DNA from: Paradesulfitobacterium ferrireducens
GTDB taxonomy: Bacteria; Bacillota; Desulfitobacteriia; Desulfitobacteriales; Desulfitobacteriaceae
DNA length: 64,000 nucleotides
NCBI RefSeq assembly: GCF_017310645.1
Contig: NZ_JAFLRH010000022.1
Coordinates: forward strand, 1-64,000
Reading direction: 5' to 3'
The notes beneath the pieces are model-generated. The model did no database searches and had not been told where the DNA came from. It saw nothing but the letters and a program-made list of their open reading frames with translations. Made by a program: the position numbers and the translations under genes. Shown piece after piece: positions 9,311-17,438 of this stretch (position 1 is its first letter; every line of letters begins with the position of its first letter).

Positions 9311-10487
9311 TGTCACCTACCTTGCCAATGTGACCCATCCCGTTCAACTTGGCATTTTAATTGCAATCTACTTTTTCTATACCGGACTAAGTGCGGGTTC
9401 TTTCGTTTTGTCCAGTCTGGGTACAGTTTTCGGGATTGAAAAATACAAACCGATTGCCAAAGCAGGCGTCACTATGGCTATAGCTTTGCTCGCAATCGCC
9501 CCCCTCCATCTCATTGCCGACCTGGAACAGCCCGGGCGCTTCTACACGCTCTTCTTCCGGCTGAACCCGACCTCAGCCATTTCCTACGGGACCTTTCTCC
9601 TCACACTTTATCCTCTTAACAGTGTAATTTATCTGTGGTTTTTAATGCGCAAAGATTTTGCTGCCGGAGCAAATCAGTTGTCCGGTTTCCGGCAGAAGCT
9701 TTACCGCTTCTTAAGTTTTGGCAACACGGATCTTTCTCCGGAGGCCTTGGCTAAAGACGCCAAACGGGCTAAGCTGTTAGGAACCTTAGGAGTGCCCCTG
9801 GCTTTGCTGGTACACGGCTATACCGGATTTATCCTGGCGAATATTCAGGCCCGGGCCCTGTGGCATACAGGACTTATGCCCTTGATCTTCTTGATGTCGG
9901 CCATGGTTTCCGGAACCGGTTTGCTGATCCTTGTCCTTTTGTTGAGCCAACGTTTCTTCTCTCCGGAGCGGAGTATTACTCCGGAACGCAAGAAGCTGAT
10001 TCTCGATATTGCGCAGCTTATGCTCTGGTTTATTGTGGTGGATGCCAGCCTGATGGTTATAGACTTTATTGTGCTTTATTATACGAATGCAGCCGGGCGC
10101 GCGGCGGCCGAGCTCTTCCTGTACGGGAGTCACCGCACCATGTTCCTCGGTGTCGAAGCCGGTCTGGGACTGTTTGTTCCCTTTCTGCTCCTGTTAATCC
10201 CGCGCACCAAAGGTTCCCTGGGCTGGATTTCAATAGCTTCGTTCCTAACATTGGTCGGGGTTATCGCCATGCGGGTTAATTTTGTCATCGGCGGGCAACA
10301 GCTGCCCTTGACCGGGAACACTCTAAATCCCTACACGGCTGACCCCAGGCACCTCATGTTCATTGCTGTGTTTGCCCTGCTAGAATTGGCGGTTCTCTAC
10401 TTTGCCTTTCGCTTCCTGCCTGTCTTCGGCTTGCCCAAGACTCCGTCAGCTCCGGTAAATTATCAGGGACAGGTTGGAGCCAAGTAG
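9303..10487 (+). CDS. ttrC: NrfD/TtrC-type membrane anchor, second copy
   Basis: Polytopic membrane protein of 394 aa with about ten hydrophobic segments, of the NrfD/TtrC family that oxidises quinol and reduces the ferredoxin subunit. The opening block YFFYTGLSAGSFVLSSLGT parallels the anchor at 179, and both carry an FGNTDLSPE/LGSTDLSPE loop, so they are paralogues. ATG 9303 has GGAGAGAGG upstream and overlaps the ferredoxin gene's stop. An earlier in-frame start at 9264 lies inside that gene. It closes the ttrA-torD-ttrB-ttrC operon; a terminator-like structure follows. Confidence 0.85.
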   Translation: MDNVTYLANVTHPVQLGILIAIYFFYTGLSAGSFVLSSLGTVFGIEKYKPIAKAGVTMAIALLAIAPLHLIADLEQPGRFYTLFFRLNPTSAISYGTFLLTLYPLNSVIYLWFLMRKDFAAGANQLSGFRQKLYRFLSFGNTDLSPEALAKDAKRAKLLGTLGVPLALLVHGYTGFILANIQARALWHTGLMPLIFLMSAMVSGTGLLILVLLLSQRFFSPERSITPERKKLILDIAQLMLWFIVVDASLMVIDFIVLYYTNAAGRAAAELFLYGSHRTMFLGVEAGLGLFVPFLLLLIPRTKGSLGWISIASFLTLVGVIAMRVNFVIGGQQLPLTGNTLNPYTADPRHLMFIAVFALLELAVLYFAFRFLPVFGLPKTPSAPVNYQGQVGAK

Positions 10488-10538
10488 ATTTTTCCTGAGT
10501 TTTCAGTATGAATATTGGAATCGATCCAGGCGAGAAGG

Positions 10539-10581
10539 GAGAACAACCAGACAGGTGTCGGGGAGTTCTCTCTGGTCTTTT
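10539..10581 (+). terminator. terminator-like region with interleaved stems
   Basis: ACCAGA (10546-10551) pairs with TCTGGT (10571-10576), followed by CTTTTTC. GAGAAC (10539-10544) pairs with GTTCTC (10565-10570). The arms interleave as A-B-A'-B', so the two helices form a pseudoknot or exclude each other. It ends the ttr operon or acts as an attenuator before the sensor genes. Confidence 0.5.
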
Positions 10582-10590
10582 TCAGGTATT

Positions 10591-10619
10591 TTGGTTTTTT
10601 ATTGTCCACATGGTACACT
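10591..10619 (+). promoter_or_regulatory. possible sigma-A promoter for the sensor/regulator operon
   Basis: TTGGTT (10591-10596) and TACACT (10614-10619) are separated by 17 bp and lie about 30 bp before TTG 10650. The match is weak. Confidence 0.35.
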
Positions 10620-10649
10620 AAGATTAATAAGGATCGGGGGTGACAGGGA

Positions 10650-11651
10650 TTGAACAAACGCCTGTGGATTCTGGGGATTGCGGCTTTCGTGCTTTTTCTG
10701 GGAGGAGCCTATCTTTTGACTGTTTCTGCGGCTAAGCCGCGTATGGCGCATATAGGAATCCTGCTGGCCAATGATACCCGCCTGGCCAAAGTGGAAGGCT
10801 TGCAACAGACCTTAAGCCGTCTGGGCTACCTGGACGGGCAGGATGTAACCTATCAGGTCTTGAATGCTCAAAACGATATCTCCAAGTTGCCCGTGCTGGC
10901 CCGGCGTTTGCTTCAGGAGCAACCGGACGTCCTGGTTGCGGCAGGGTATATTGAAGCGCAATCCTTAAAGGATATTACAGCCGCTATAAAGAGTCCGATT
11001 CCGGTGGTTTTCATGGGAACTCTCTCTCCTGCCGCAATCGGCCTGGTGCTGAATCCTGCTCATCCGGAAGGAAATTTAACCGGACTAAACAATTATCACC
11101 TTGAATTAACCACCAAACGCCTGGAACTGCTCCACCGTTTACTCCCTAACATGCGCCGCGTGGCAGTGTTGGGGGATATCCGCGCGCCTTCTTTTGAACG
11201 GACCCAGGCAGGGATTCAGTCGGTGACCAGGGAGTTTTCCCTCACTCTGAATTCTTTTACAGTCTCCAGTCCGGAAGATATCGAAAGAGTGTTTCAGGAG
11301 ATTACGGCTGCTAAAGTAGAGGCCATCATGCTTCTCCCCGGATTTTTTCTGGAGACGAGCATGGAGCAAATTGTGGGGCGGGCTCTGCAACAAAACCTTC
11401 CTGTTTTTGGAGTATATCCAGGTGATATCAAGTACGGCTGTTTGGCTTCTTATGGCACTTCTTATGAAGACCAGGGGGCGCAATCGGCACATCTTGTGTA
11501 CAAAATCCTGCGTGGGCAGGCCACGGGAGACATTCCGGTGGAAACGCCGGATAAAATTGTCTTGTCGGTAAACTTGCGCATAGCCAACAAATTGGGAATT
11601 CATCCGGCAGCAGATGTGCTCAGCCTGGCGGATCAGGTAATCCAACCGTAG
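10650..11651 (+). CDS. orphan ABC-type substrate-binding protein (ABC_sub_bind family)
   Basis: Extracytoplasmic binding protein of 333 aa with one N-terminal hydrophobic segment (residues 5-27) and no lipobox Cys. It may stay membrane-anchored or be released. The body shows the TrpX/ABC_sub_bind pattern: HIGILLANDTRLAKVEGLQ, then GRDVTYQVLN-like and VVFMGTLSPAAIGLV blocks. No permease or ATPase accompanies it; instead a sensor kinase and response regulator follow with almost no gap. A role as a ligand-presenting partner of the kinase, as known for several sensor systems, is more likely than transport. TTG 10650 is chosen because GGGGGTGA lies just upstream. The ligand is unknown; a sulfur oxyanion is a guess from context. 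Confidence 0.7.
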   Translation: MNKRLWILGIAAFVLFLGGAYLLTVSAAKPRMAHIGILLANDTRLAKVEGLQQTLSRLGYLDGQDVTYQVLNAQNDISKLPVLARRLLQEQPDVLVAAGYIEAQSLKDITAAIKSPIPVVFMGTLSPAAIGLVLNPAHPEGNLTGLNNYHLELTTKRLELLHRLLPNMRRVAVLGDIRAPSFERTQAGIQSVTREFSLTLNSFTVSSPEDIERVFQEITAAKVEAIMLLPGFFLETSMEQIVGRALQQNLPVFGVYPGDIKYGCLASYGTSYEDQGAQSAHLVYKILRGQATGDIPVETPDKIVLSVNLRIANKLGIHPAADVLSLADQVIQP

Positions 11652-11665
11652 GGAGGATGGAAAGT

Positions 11666-13831
11666 TTGAAAGTCGGCCCGGTTCCTTGGTGGATGCGGAT
11701 CAAAGGGCGTGTTTTGGTTTTCGGCATTGCCATGTCTATTGTTCCTTCGCTTTTTCTCGGTTTAGCCAGTTTCAAAGCAGCCCGGCTTCACCTGGAAGGG
11801 ACTATTCAGCAACAAAACCTGGAGCGGGCCAACGCCCTGGCGGCTGAGATTCGAGAGTTCGTGCAAAATATGGCGGATAGCTTGACTCACGTTGCTTCAA
11901 CCAATGCTTCCGTACTTTTGGGCCAAGACCAGGTGGCACGCAACTCGATTTTGGGCACCCTCCTCCGGGAAGAACCGTATCTGGAAAAAGTAACGGCAGC
12001 GGACCGGAATTGGCGTGTTCTAAGCCAAGTTGCCAGAAGGGAAGTGATTTTGCCCCATTCTGTACCTGCCAAGCTGGAGAAGGTTGAGTTTACGGATGAG
12101 CGTTCCTTTGCTATCAGCAATGTGTTTTTCACGGGCGATGGCCGCCCGGAGTTCTATCTGACCGTGCCAATTCAAGACCCGTATACCCGTCAGGTTATCG
12201 GCTATTTACAGGCTGAGACCGATCTGAAGGGGATGGTCACCAGGGTAGCCAATTTGCGCATCGGCCAGGCCGGTTATGTTTATCTGACTGATGAAAAAGG
12301 CAATTTAATTAGTCATACAGACTTTAGCTATGTCCTACGCCAGGAAAATGTGCGCCAGAATCCGTCCGTGCGTGGCTTTTTGTCAGGGGAAAGTCCGTCC
12401 CATCGAGGGCGGGAATACGATAATTCTGACGGTGTCAGGGTGATAGGCCTGTTTGCTCCCGTGGGCAACCCGGATTGGGCTGTGTTCATTGAGCAGCCCA
12501 TCCGCGAAGCTTATCAGCCTATTTCCCAATTTGCTTTCAAACTGGTGGGGATTGTACTATTTACCGGGATTTTGGTTACCCTTGTGAGTGTTGTGTTTGG
12601 TTTAAAACTCACTCGTCCGATTGAAAACATGGAAGGGGAAGTAAGGCGCATTATCTCCACCGGTGATCTGGAATCCACCGTTGTCCAGCAAACCCAGGAC
12701 GAAATCGGACGCCTGGTTCAATCGTTCAACCAGCTCTTGCACCTCTTGGACCAGAACAGCAAGAAACTTAAAGCTGAAAAAGAGTTGTTGACGACTGTCG
12801 TTAACGGAATTGGGGCAGGGATGGCCCTCTTAGACGCCGAGAAACGCATTATTTGGTGGAATTCTATTTTTGCTGATTGGTTTGGCTCTGACCGCTTGCA
12901 GAATCTCCCCTGTGAGAGAGTGGTGGCCGGGGAAGGGATGGATTGCCTTTTACCGGAAAACGACAGGGTGGTCTCGCTTGAAGTCAACGGGGTCCACCGT
13001 TTCATTCGGCAAATGTTCTATGGACTGGCGCCGGAAAATCAAGAAAACGCTGCCTATTTACTGCTTCTGGAAGATGTTACCCAACGCGTGGAAATGGAAG
13101 CGCGCATGATCGAGACGGACAAAATGGCTGCGGTGGGGTTGCTGGCTTCCGGCGTGGCCCATGAAATCAATAATCCTTTAGCTGTTATCTCGGCCTACAG
13201 CGAGGAACTGATTGATCGTTTGAGTGAAAAATCCCTTACTCCTGTTGAGGTGCGAGAGGTGCTGAACGTTATTTACGGTCAAGTTTTACGCTGCAAACAG
13301 ATTACCGACCAACTCTTGCATTTTGCCCGCAGGGGCAAGCAAGGATGGGATCTTGTGGATATCGGTTTAGCGACTGCCCGGACGCTAGCCTTGCTGAAGC
13401 ACCGGGCCAGACAAAAGAGAGTCGGACTAGAGAGCACCTTGCCGGAAGGGCTGTTGGTTTTAGGCAATGAGAATGAATGGCAGCAGGTAATCTTAAACGT
13501 CATGACTAACGCCCTCGATGCTTCACCCGAGGGAGGAGTTATTAAAGTGCGGGCTTGGCGGGAAGGGATCTCCATTCAAGTAGAAGTAGAAGATCAGGGC
13601 GAAGGGATTCCTCCCAGCCAGGTAAAAAAGGTTTTTGACCCTTTCTTTACCACAAAACCGGTAGGCCAAGGAACAGGACTCGGTCTGTTTGTGAGCTACG
13701 GAATTGTCCAGAAGATGAAGGGAGAGTTAAACCTAGACAGTGTGGAAGGGCAAGGAACAAAGGTCAGGATAACCTTGCCTTCCCAAGAGGAGGGAGACGA
13801 TGAAGCACCGACCAAGGGTTCTGATTGTTGA
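11666..13831 (+). CDS. membrane sensor histidine kinase (Cache-HAMP-PAS-HisKA-HATPase)
   Basis: Sensor kinase of about 721 aa. A transmembrane segment near residues 15-35 is followed by a large extracytoplasmic Cache-like domain, with QAGYVYLTDEKGNLISHTD typical of dCache. A second membrane segment lies near 300, then HAMP, a PAS-like segment, a HisKA domain with phospho-acceptor His in GVAHEINNPLAVIS, and an HATPase domain with N box NVMTNALDAS and GTGLGLFVSYGIV. TTG 11666 has GGGAGG nine bases upstream; the ATG at 11657 directly touches that site and is less likely. It overlaps the regulator gene by 32 bp. It probably senses the respiratory substrate, directly or through the binding protein upstream. 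Confidence 0.85.
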   Translation: MKVGPVPWWMRIKGRVLVFGIAMSIVPSLFLGLASFKAARLHLEGTIQQQNLERANALAAEIREFVQNMADSLTHVASTNASVLLGQDQVARNSILGTLLREEPYLEKVTAADRNWRVLSQVARREVILPHSVPAKLEKVEFTDERSFAISNVFFTGDGRPEFYLTVPIQDPYTRQVIGYLQAETDLKGMVTRVANLRIGQAGYVYLTDEKGNLISHTDFSYVLRQENVRQNPSVRGFLSGESPSHRGREYDNSDGVRVIGLFAPVGNPDWAVFIEQPIREAYQPISQFAFKLVGIVLFTGILVTLVSVVFGLKLTRPIENMEGEVRRIISTGDLESTVVQQTQDEIGRLVQSFNQLLHLLDQNSKKLKAEKELLTTVVNGIGAGMALLDAEKRIIWWNSIFADWFGSDRLQNLPCERVVAGEGMDCLLPENDRVVSLEVNGVHRFIRQMFYGLAPENQENAAYLLLLEDVTQRVEMEARMIETDKMAAVGLLASGVAHEINNPLAVISAYSEELIDRLSEKSLTPVEVREVLNVIYGQVLRCKQITDQLLHFARRGKQGWDLVDIGLATARTLALLKHRARQKRVGLESTLPEGLLVLGNENEWQQVILNVMTNALDASPEGGVIKVRAWREGISIQVEVEDQGEGIPPSQVKKVFDPFFTTKPVGQGTGLGLFVSYGIVQKMKGELNLDSVEGQGTKVRITLPSQEEGDDEAPTKGSDC

Positions 13832-15254
13832 TGACGAGGAAGCTTTGCGTTCAATTATTGCTAAGCGGTTACAGCGCAAAGAATATGATGTGTTGGAAGC
13901 CGGGACGGCGCAAGATGGGCTGGAATTGCTGCGCGTTAACCTTTTCGATGCAGTGCTCTTGGACCTGCGTTTGCCGGACGGGGATGGTCTTGCTTTATTG
14001 CATGAGCTGAAACAACTCCAACCGGATATTCAAGTGCTTATGCTGACAGGGCACGGAACGATCGAGTCGGCCATTGAAGCAATGAAGGCGGGGGCCTTCG
14101 ATTATCTGACCAAACCTTGCAATTTGTCCGAATTGGAACTGACTTTAGAGAAAGCGTTGGAACAACGCCAATTGCTCGTGGAAAATATCGGCCTGCGGCA
14201 GGTAGTACACCGCCAAACGCCTGAACTGAAAATTATTGGGGAAAGTGCCCCTTTGAAAACTCTTTTGGAAATTACCAGGAAAGCTGCCCAAAGTGATACT
14301 GCAGTGCTTATTCAAGGGGAAAGCGGAGTTGGCAAGGAGCTGATTGCCCGCGCCCTCCATATCTGGAGCCCGAGAGCCGCTCAAGCTTATGTTCCGGTAA
14401 ATGCCGGAGCGATTCCCGAAGCCCTGATGGAAAGTGAACTGTTTGGCCACGAAAAAGGAGCCTTTACCGGGGCAGGAGGACAAAAGATTGGACTGGTGGA
14501 AATGGCAGACCGGGGTACGCTTTTCTTGGATGAAATTGGCGAAATGCCATTGCCGCTCCAAGTAAAGCTTCTTCGCTTTTTGGAGACCGGAGAATTCCGC
14601 CGTGTCGGGGATACCAGGCTGAGGCGCGTTGACGTGCGGATTGTCACAGCGACGAACCGGGATTTGCAACAGGAGATTAAAGAAGGACGCTTTCGCCAAG
14701 ATCTGTATTACCGTTTGAACGGTTTAACCTTGGTGGTTCCTCCTTTGCGCGAACGCCGGGAAGACGTGATCCCTCTTGCCGAATATTTTCTCCAGCGCCT
14801 GGAAAGGGCATCTATGTCCGGACAAAGCTATGTCCTGGCGCAGGAAACGAAAGAAGAATTGCTGAAGTGTGATTTTCCGGGTAATGTACGTGAATTGGCC
14901 CACCTGATTGAGCGGGGCCGGCTGCTGGCGGCGGATGGGGTGATTTTTCCATACGATATCTGGCCGCCGACCAGTCATCTCCGGCAAGAAGCAGGGCAAA
15001 CGAAACAACTTACTCCAGCAGAAAAAAAGGGATTGACACACACAGGTTTTGAAAGTTTCTGGGACAGAGAAGGTACTGGACGGTGGCCGGATGACGGTCA
15101 TTATCCTACCTTGGAAGAGGTTGAGCGCGGCTATGTTTTAGCCACGTTAAGGAAAGTTCAGGGCAACCGGGCTCAAGCGGCGAAACTGCTTGGCATCAGT
15201 GTGCGCAATCTCTATCGTAAAATTGAAGCCTATGGAGTGAGAGAGCCCTTTTGA
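13800..15254 (+). CDS. NtrC-family sigma-54-dependent response regulator
   Basis: Response regulator of 484 aa in three parts. The receiver domain (1-120) has the acidic pair DDEEALR near the start and phospho-acceptor Asp in LLDLRLPDGDG. The AAA+ central domain (about 145-375) has Walker A GESGVGKE, the sigma-54 contact loop GAFTGA and Walker B LFLDEIGEMP. A Fis-type helix-turn-helix at the C-terminus includes NRAQAAKLLGISVRNLYRK. ATG 13800 follows AGGAGGGAG. It is translationally coupled to the kinase. The intact GAFTGA means it can open sigma-54 promoters, and the only clear sigma-54 promoter seen in this window lies before the second ttrA at 4717. Confidence 0.9.
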   Translation: MKHRPRVLIVDDEEALRSIIAKRLQRKEYDVLEAGTAQDGLELLRVNLFDAVLLDLRLPDGDGLALLHELKQLQPDIQVLMLTGHGTIESAIEAMKAGAFDYLTKPCNLSELELTLEKALEQRQLLVENIGLRQVVHRQTPELKIIGESAPLKTLLEITRKAAQSDTAVLIQGESGVGKELIARALHIWSPRAAQAYVPVNAGAIPEALMESELFGHEKGAFTGAGGQKIGLVEMADRGTLFLDEIGEMPLPLQVKLLRFLETGEFRRVGDTRLRRVDVRIVTATNRDLQQEIKEGRFRQDLYYRLNGLTLVVPPLRERREDVIPLAEYFLQRLERASMSGQSYVLAQETKEELLKCDFPGNVRELAHLIERGRLLAADGVIFPYDIWPPTSHLRQEAGQTKQLTPAEKKGLTHTGFESFWDREGTGRWPDDGHYPTLEEVERGYVLATLRKVQGNRAQAAKLLGISVRNLYRKIEAYGVREPF

Positions 15255-15316
15255 GTTACTTATAGGCATGGAAAACAAGCCGACGGCAAAAGCAACCTGG
15301 GAAATAACACCCAAAA

Positions 15317-15336
15317 ATCAGGTTGGTCAACCTGAT
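15317..15336. repeat. palindrome, possible operator
   Basis: ATCAGGTTGGTCAACCTGAT has two perfect 9-bp arms around a central GT. The core TTGGTCAAC resembles GntR-type operators. It lies between convergent genes and has no T-tract, so it is not an obvious terminator. Nothing else is recognised between 15255 and 15393. Confidence 0.4.
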
Positions 15337-15393
15337 GGGTCCTGCAGTCACCGGGAAAACTATCCTTGCCTTAGCCAGCGGCTTAGGGGTCAA

Positions 15394-16056
15394 TTAAATA
15401 GTAGATCCGAATTCATCTTCGAGTAAGTCTTCTATCTCATCTTTTGTGATGCACCCCAGCTCTTTTAGGTAACCGTCTTCCGACCAAGCAAGAAAATCCT
15501 CATACTCTAAAACCGGATGCTCCCAATAAAACTTTGAGAAAGAAAACCAGATCTCTTTCGCTTTCTCTTGAGGTTCATAGCGCAGAAGATAGTACTCACT
15601 CGGATCAATTCTGCTTTGAAAAAAGACACATTCCCCGGGTACAACTAGGACGACCCGTGCATCTTCATACTTCTGGCCTCCGAACTGAAGAGTGAATGCC
15701 TGGAGCAAGGTGCTGTGATCCGCAGGAGTTTGTCCGCTGGAGGATGAGTTTCCTTGATTCCAGGTAAAATCCAGTTCGCGCACGCCGGATGCTTCCATGC
15801 CTTCAGCCAGTTCTTCCAAGCGTATTGCTACTGCAGAGGGAATGGTATATTCCGTGCAGAACTCATCTTTGCAGTGATATATGGGTACCCGATGTATCTT
15901 GCCGACTCCCTGAGCAAGGTCAATTGGAAGCGTGCGCAGGGTAAGGTAGCCAACGTCACCACAGCCGCAAGTATCTAAAGGTTGAAGAATATTCTTTGGG
16001 AACAAATCAACTACACCCTTTCTAATTTCAAAATTGATTACATTAAATCTTGCCAT
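15394..16056 (-). CDS. hypothetical protein with N-terminal zinc-ribbon-like cysteines
   Basis: A 220-aa protein of unknown function. Near residues 30-72 it has CGCGD and CKDEFC, a spacing that could bind zinc. The middle (about 100-115) is polar and low-complexity, and the C-terminus is very acidic. No membrane segment or signal peptide is seen. The ATG at 16056 has no ribosome site; an in-frame TTG at 16005 is preceded by AGAAAGGG and may be the true start, which would also free the Pho box next to pstS. It is convergent with the response regulator and divergent from pstS. I do not recognise the family. Confidence 0.6.
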   Translation of the reverse strand: MARFNVINFEIRKGVVDLFPKNILQPLDTCGCGDVGYLTLRTLPIDLAQGVGKIHRVPIYHCKDEFCTEYTIPSAVAIRLEELAEGMEASGVRELDFTWNQGNSSSSGQTPADHSTLLQAFTLQFGGQKYEDARVVLVVPGECVFFQSRIDPSEYYLLRYEPQEKAKEIWFSFSKFYWEHPVLEYEDFLAWSEDGYLKELGCITKDEIEDLLEDEFGSTI

Positions 16057-16095
16057 TTAACACAAACTTTACACAAAGATAATATAGGCTTAACT
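16057..16095 (+). promoter_or_regulatory. PhoP box array upstream of pstS
   Basis: Four hexamers at exact 11-bp steps: TTAACA (16057), TTTACA (16068), ATAATA (16079) and TTAACT (16090). The Gram-positive PhoP box is TTAACA-N5-TTAACA. The array lies about 60 bp before the pstS start. Confidence 0.75.
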
Positions 16096-16153
16096 TTAAT
16101 GTGCTAAATTTACATCTGGACAAAGGAATATTGAAACAAGGAGGAAAACTTAA

Positions 16154-17248
16154 GTGTTTGAAAAGAAAGGCAAGATCTTGACCGGAATATTAGCCGGGGT
16201 TTTAGCGGTTTCTCTGGTTGGCTGCGGCCAGCAAGCCCCCAGCGGCCAAGGCAGTAGTGCAGCCCAAGAAGAGCAGGCGGTGACACTTTTAGGTGCCGGA
16301 GCAACATTCCCATATCCTCTCTATTCTGCAATGTTTGACAAGTATAGGCAAGAGCATCCCAAAGTTACCATCAACTATCAGGCCATAGGCAGTGGGGCCG
16401 GGATTAAGCAAATCCAGGAACAGACGGTGGATTTCGGCGGCAGTGACGGCCCGATGACCGATGACCAGCTTCAGAAAGCTAAAGGCGGTAAGCTCTTGCA
16501 TATTCCCGCTACCTTGGGTGCTACTGCGGTGGCTTACAGCCTGCCTGACAATCCCAAAGACTTAAAAATTGCTCCGGATGTACTGGCTGACATCTTCCTC
16601 GGCAAAATTAAGAAATGGAATGATCCGCGCATCGCAGCGGACAATGCGGGAGTCACACTACCTGATTTGGACATCAATGTTGCTCACCGTTCGGACGGCA
16701 GCGGCACTACCTATAATTTCGTAGACTATTTGAGTGAAGTAAGCCCTGAATGGAAAACCAAAGTCGGCAAAGGAACATCTGTTAACTGGCCGGTGGGCGT
16801 TGGCGGCAAAGGGAATGCCGGGGTAGCCGGAGTGATCCAACAGACTGTAGGGTCTATCGGTTATGTCGAGCTGGCTTACGCCAAGCAAAACAATATTCCG
16901 GTTGCGCTCCTGAAGAACAAAGCAGGCAAATGGGTTGGACCTTCCTTAAAGGGTGCTTCCGCAGCTGCGGCTGAAGCCAAGATTCCCGATGACTACCGTG
17001 TCTCTATTGTAAACGCTCCGGGAGATGAAAGCTATCCGATTTCAACCTTCACCTGGCTTTTGGTTTATCAGAACCAAACTGATAAAGTCAAAGGGGAAGC
17101 TGTGGTGCGCTTGATCAACTGGATGATTCACGATGGGCAAAGCCTGTCTGAAGGGCTTGACTACGCGAAGCTTCCGCCGAACCTCGTCACCCGGATTGAA
17201 GGTACACTCAAAACAATCACCTATCAGGGTGAAGCATTGCTGAAATAA
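16154..17248 (+). CDS. pstS: phosphate-binding lipoprotein PstS
   Basis: Phosphate-binding subunit of the high-affinity Pst ABC transporter, 364 aa. The lipoprotein signal ends in VSLVGC (Cys near residue 24), so it is anchored on the outside of the membrane. LLGAGATFPYPLYSAMFDKY, the GSGAGIKQI block, DFGGSDGPM and HRSDGSGTTYNF are the phosphate-contacting motifs of PstS. GTG 16154 follows AAGGAGG. It is first in pstSCAB-phoU and is preceded by a PhoP box array, so phosphate starvation should induce it. Confidence 0.95.
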   Translation: MFEKKGKILTGILAGVLAVSLVGCGQQAPSGQGSSAAQEEQAVTLLGAGATFPYPLYSAMFDKYRQEHPKVTINYQAIGSGAGIKQIQEQTVDFGGSDGPMTDDQLQKAKGGKLLHIPATLGATAVAYSLPDNPKDLKIAPDVLADIFLGKIKKWNDPRIAADNAGVTLPDLDINVAHRSDGSGTTYNFVDYLSEVSPEWKTKVGKGTSVNWPVGVGGKGNAGVAGVIQQTVGSIGYVELAYAKQNNIPVALLKNKAGKWVGPSLKGASAAAAEAKIPDDYRVSIVNAPGDESYPISTFTWLLVYQNQTDKVKGEAVVRLINWMIHDGQSLSEGLDYAKLPPNLVTRIEGTLKTITYQGEALLK

Positions 17249-17330
17249 GTAATACTAGGGAGAGAAATGATTGCAAAAGGGTTGCCCCCATGACTGTATT
17301 CAAGTATTATATTAACGAAGCTCGGCAAGA

Positions 17331-17351
17331 AGCCCAGCCAGATGCTGGGCT
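17331..17351 (+). terminator. attenuating hairpin between pstS and pstC
   Basis: An 8-pair stem AGCCCAGC/GCTGGGCT with a CAGAT loop is followed by CTTTGCTGTGTTTT. The T-tract is broken, so it probably reduces transcription past pstS rather than ending it, which fits the higher need for binding protein. Confidence 0.55.
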
Positions 17352-17438
17352 CTTTGCTGTGTTTTGACGATAGAAGAGCTAAGTGATACCTGACAAAAGA
17401 TGCCACCGGGTGTGAAGGGGAAGGGTGATAACGCTTAC

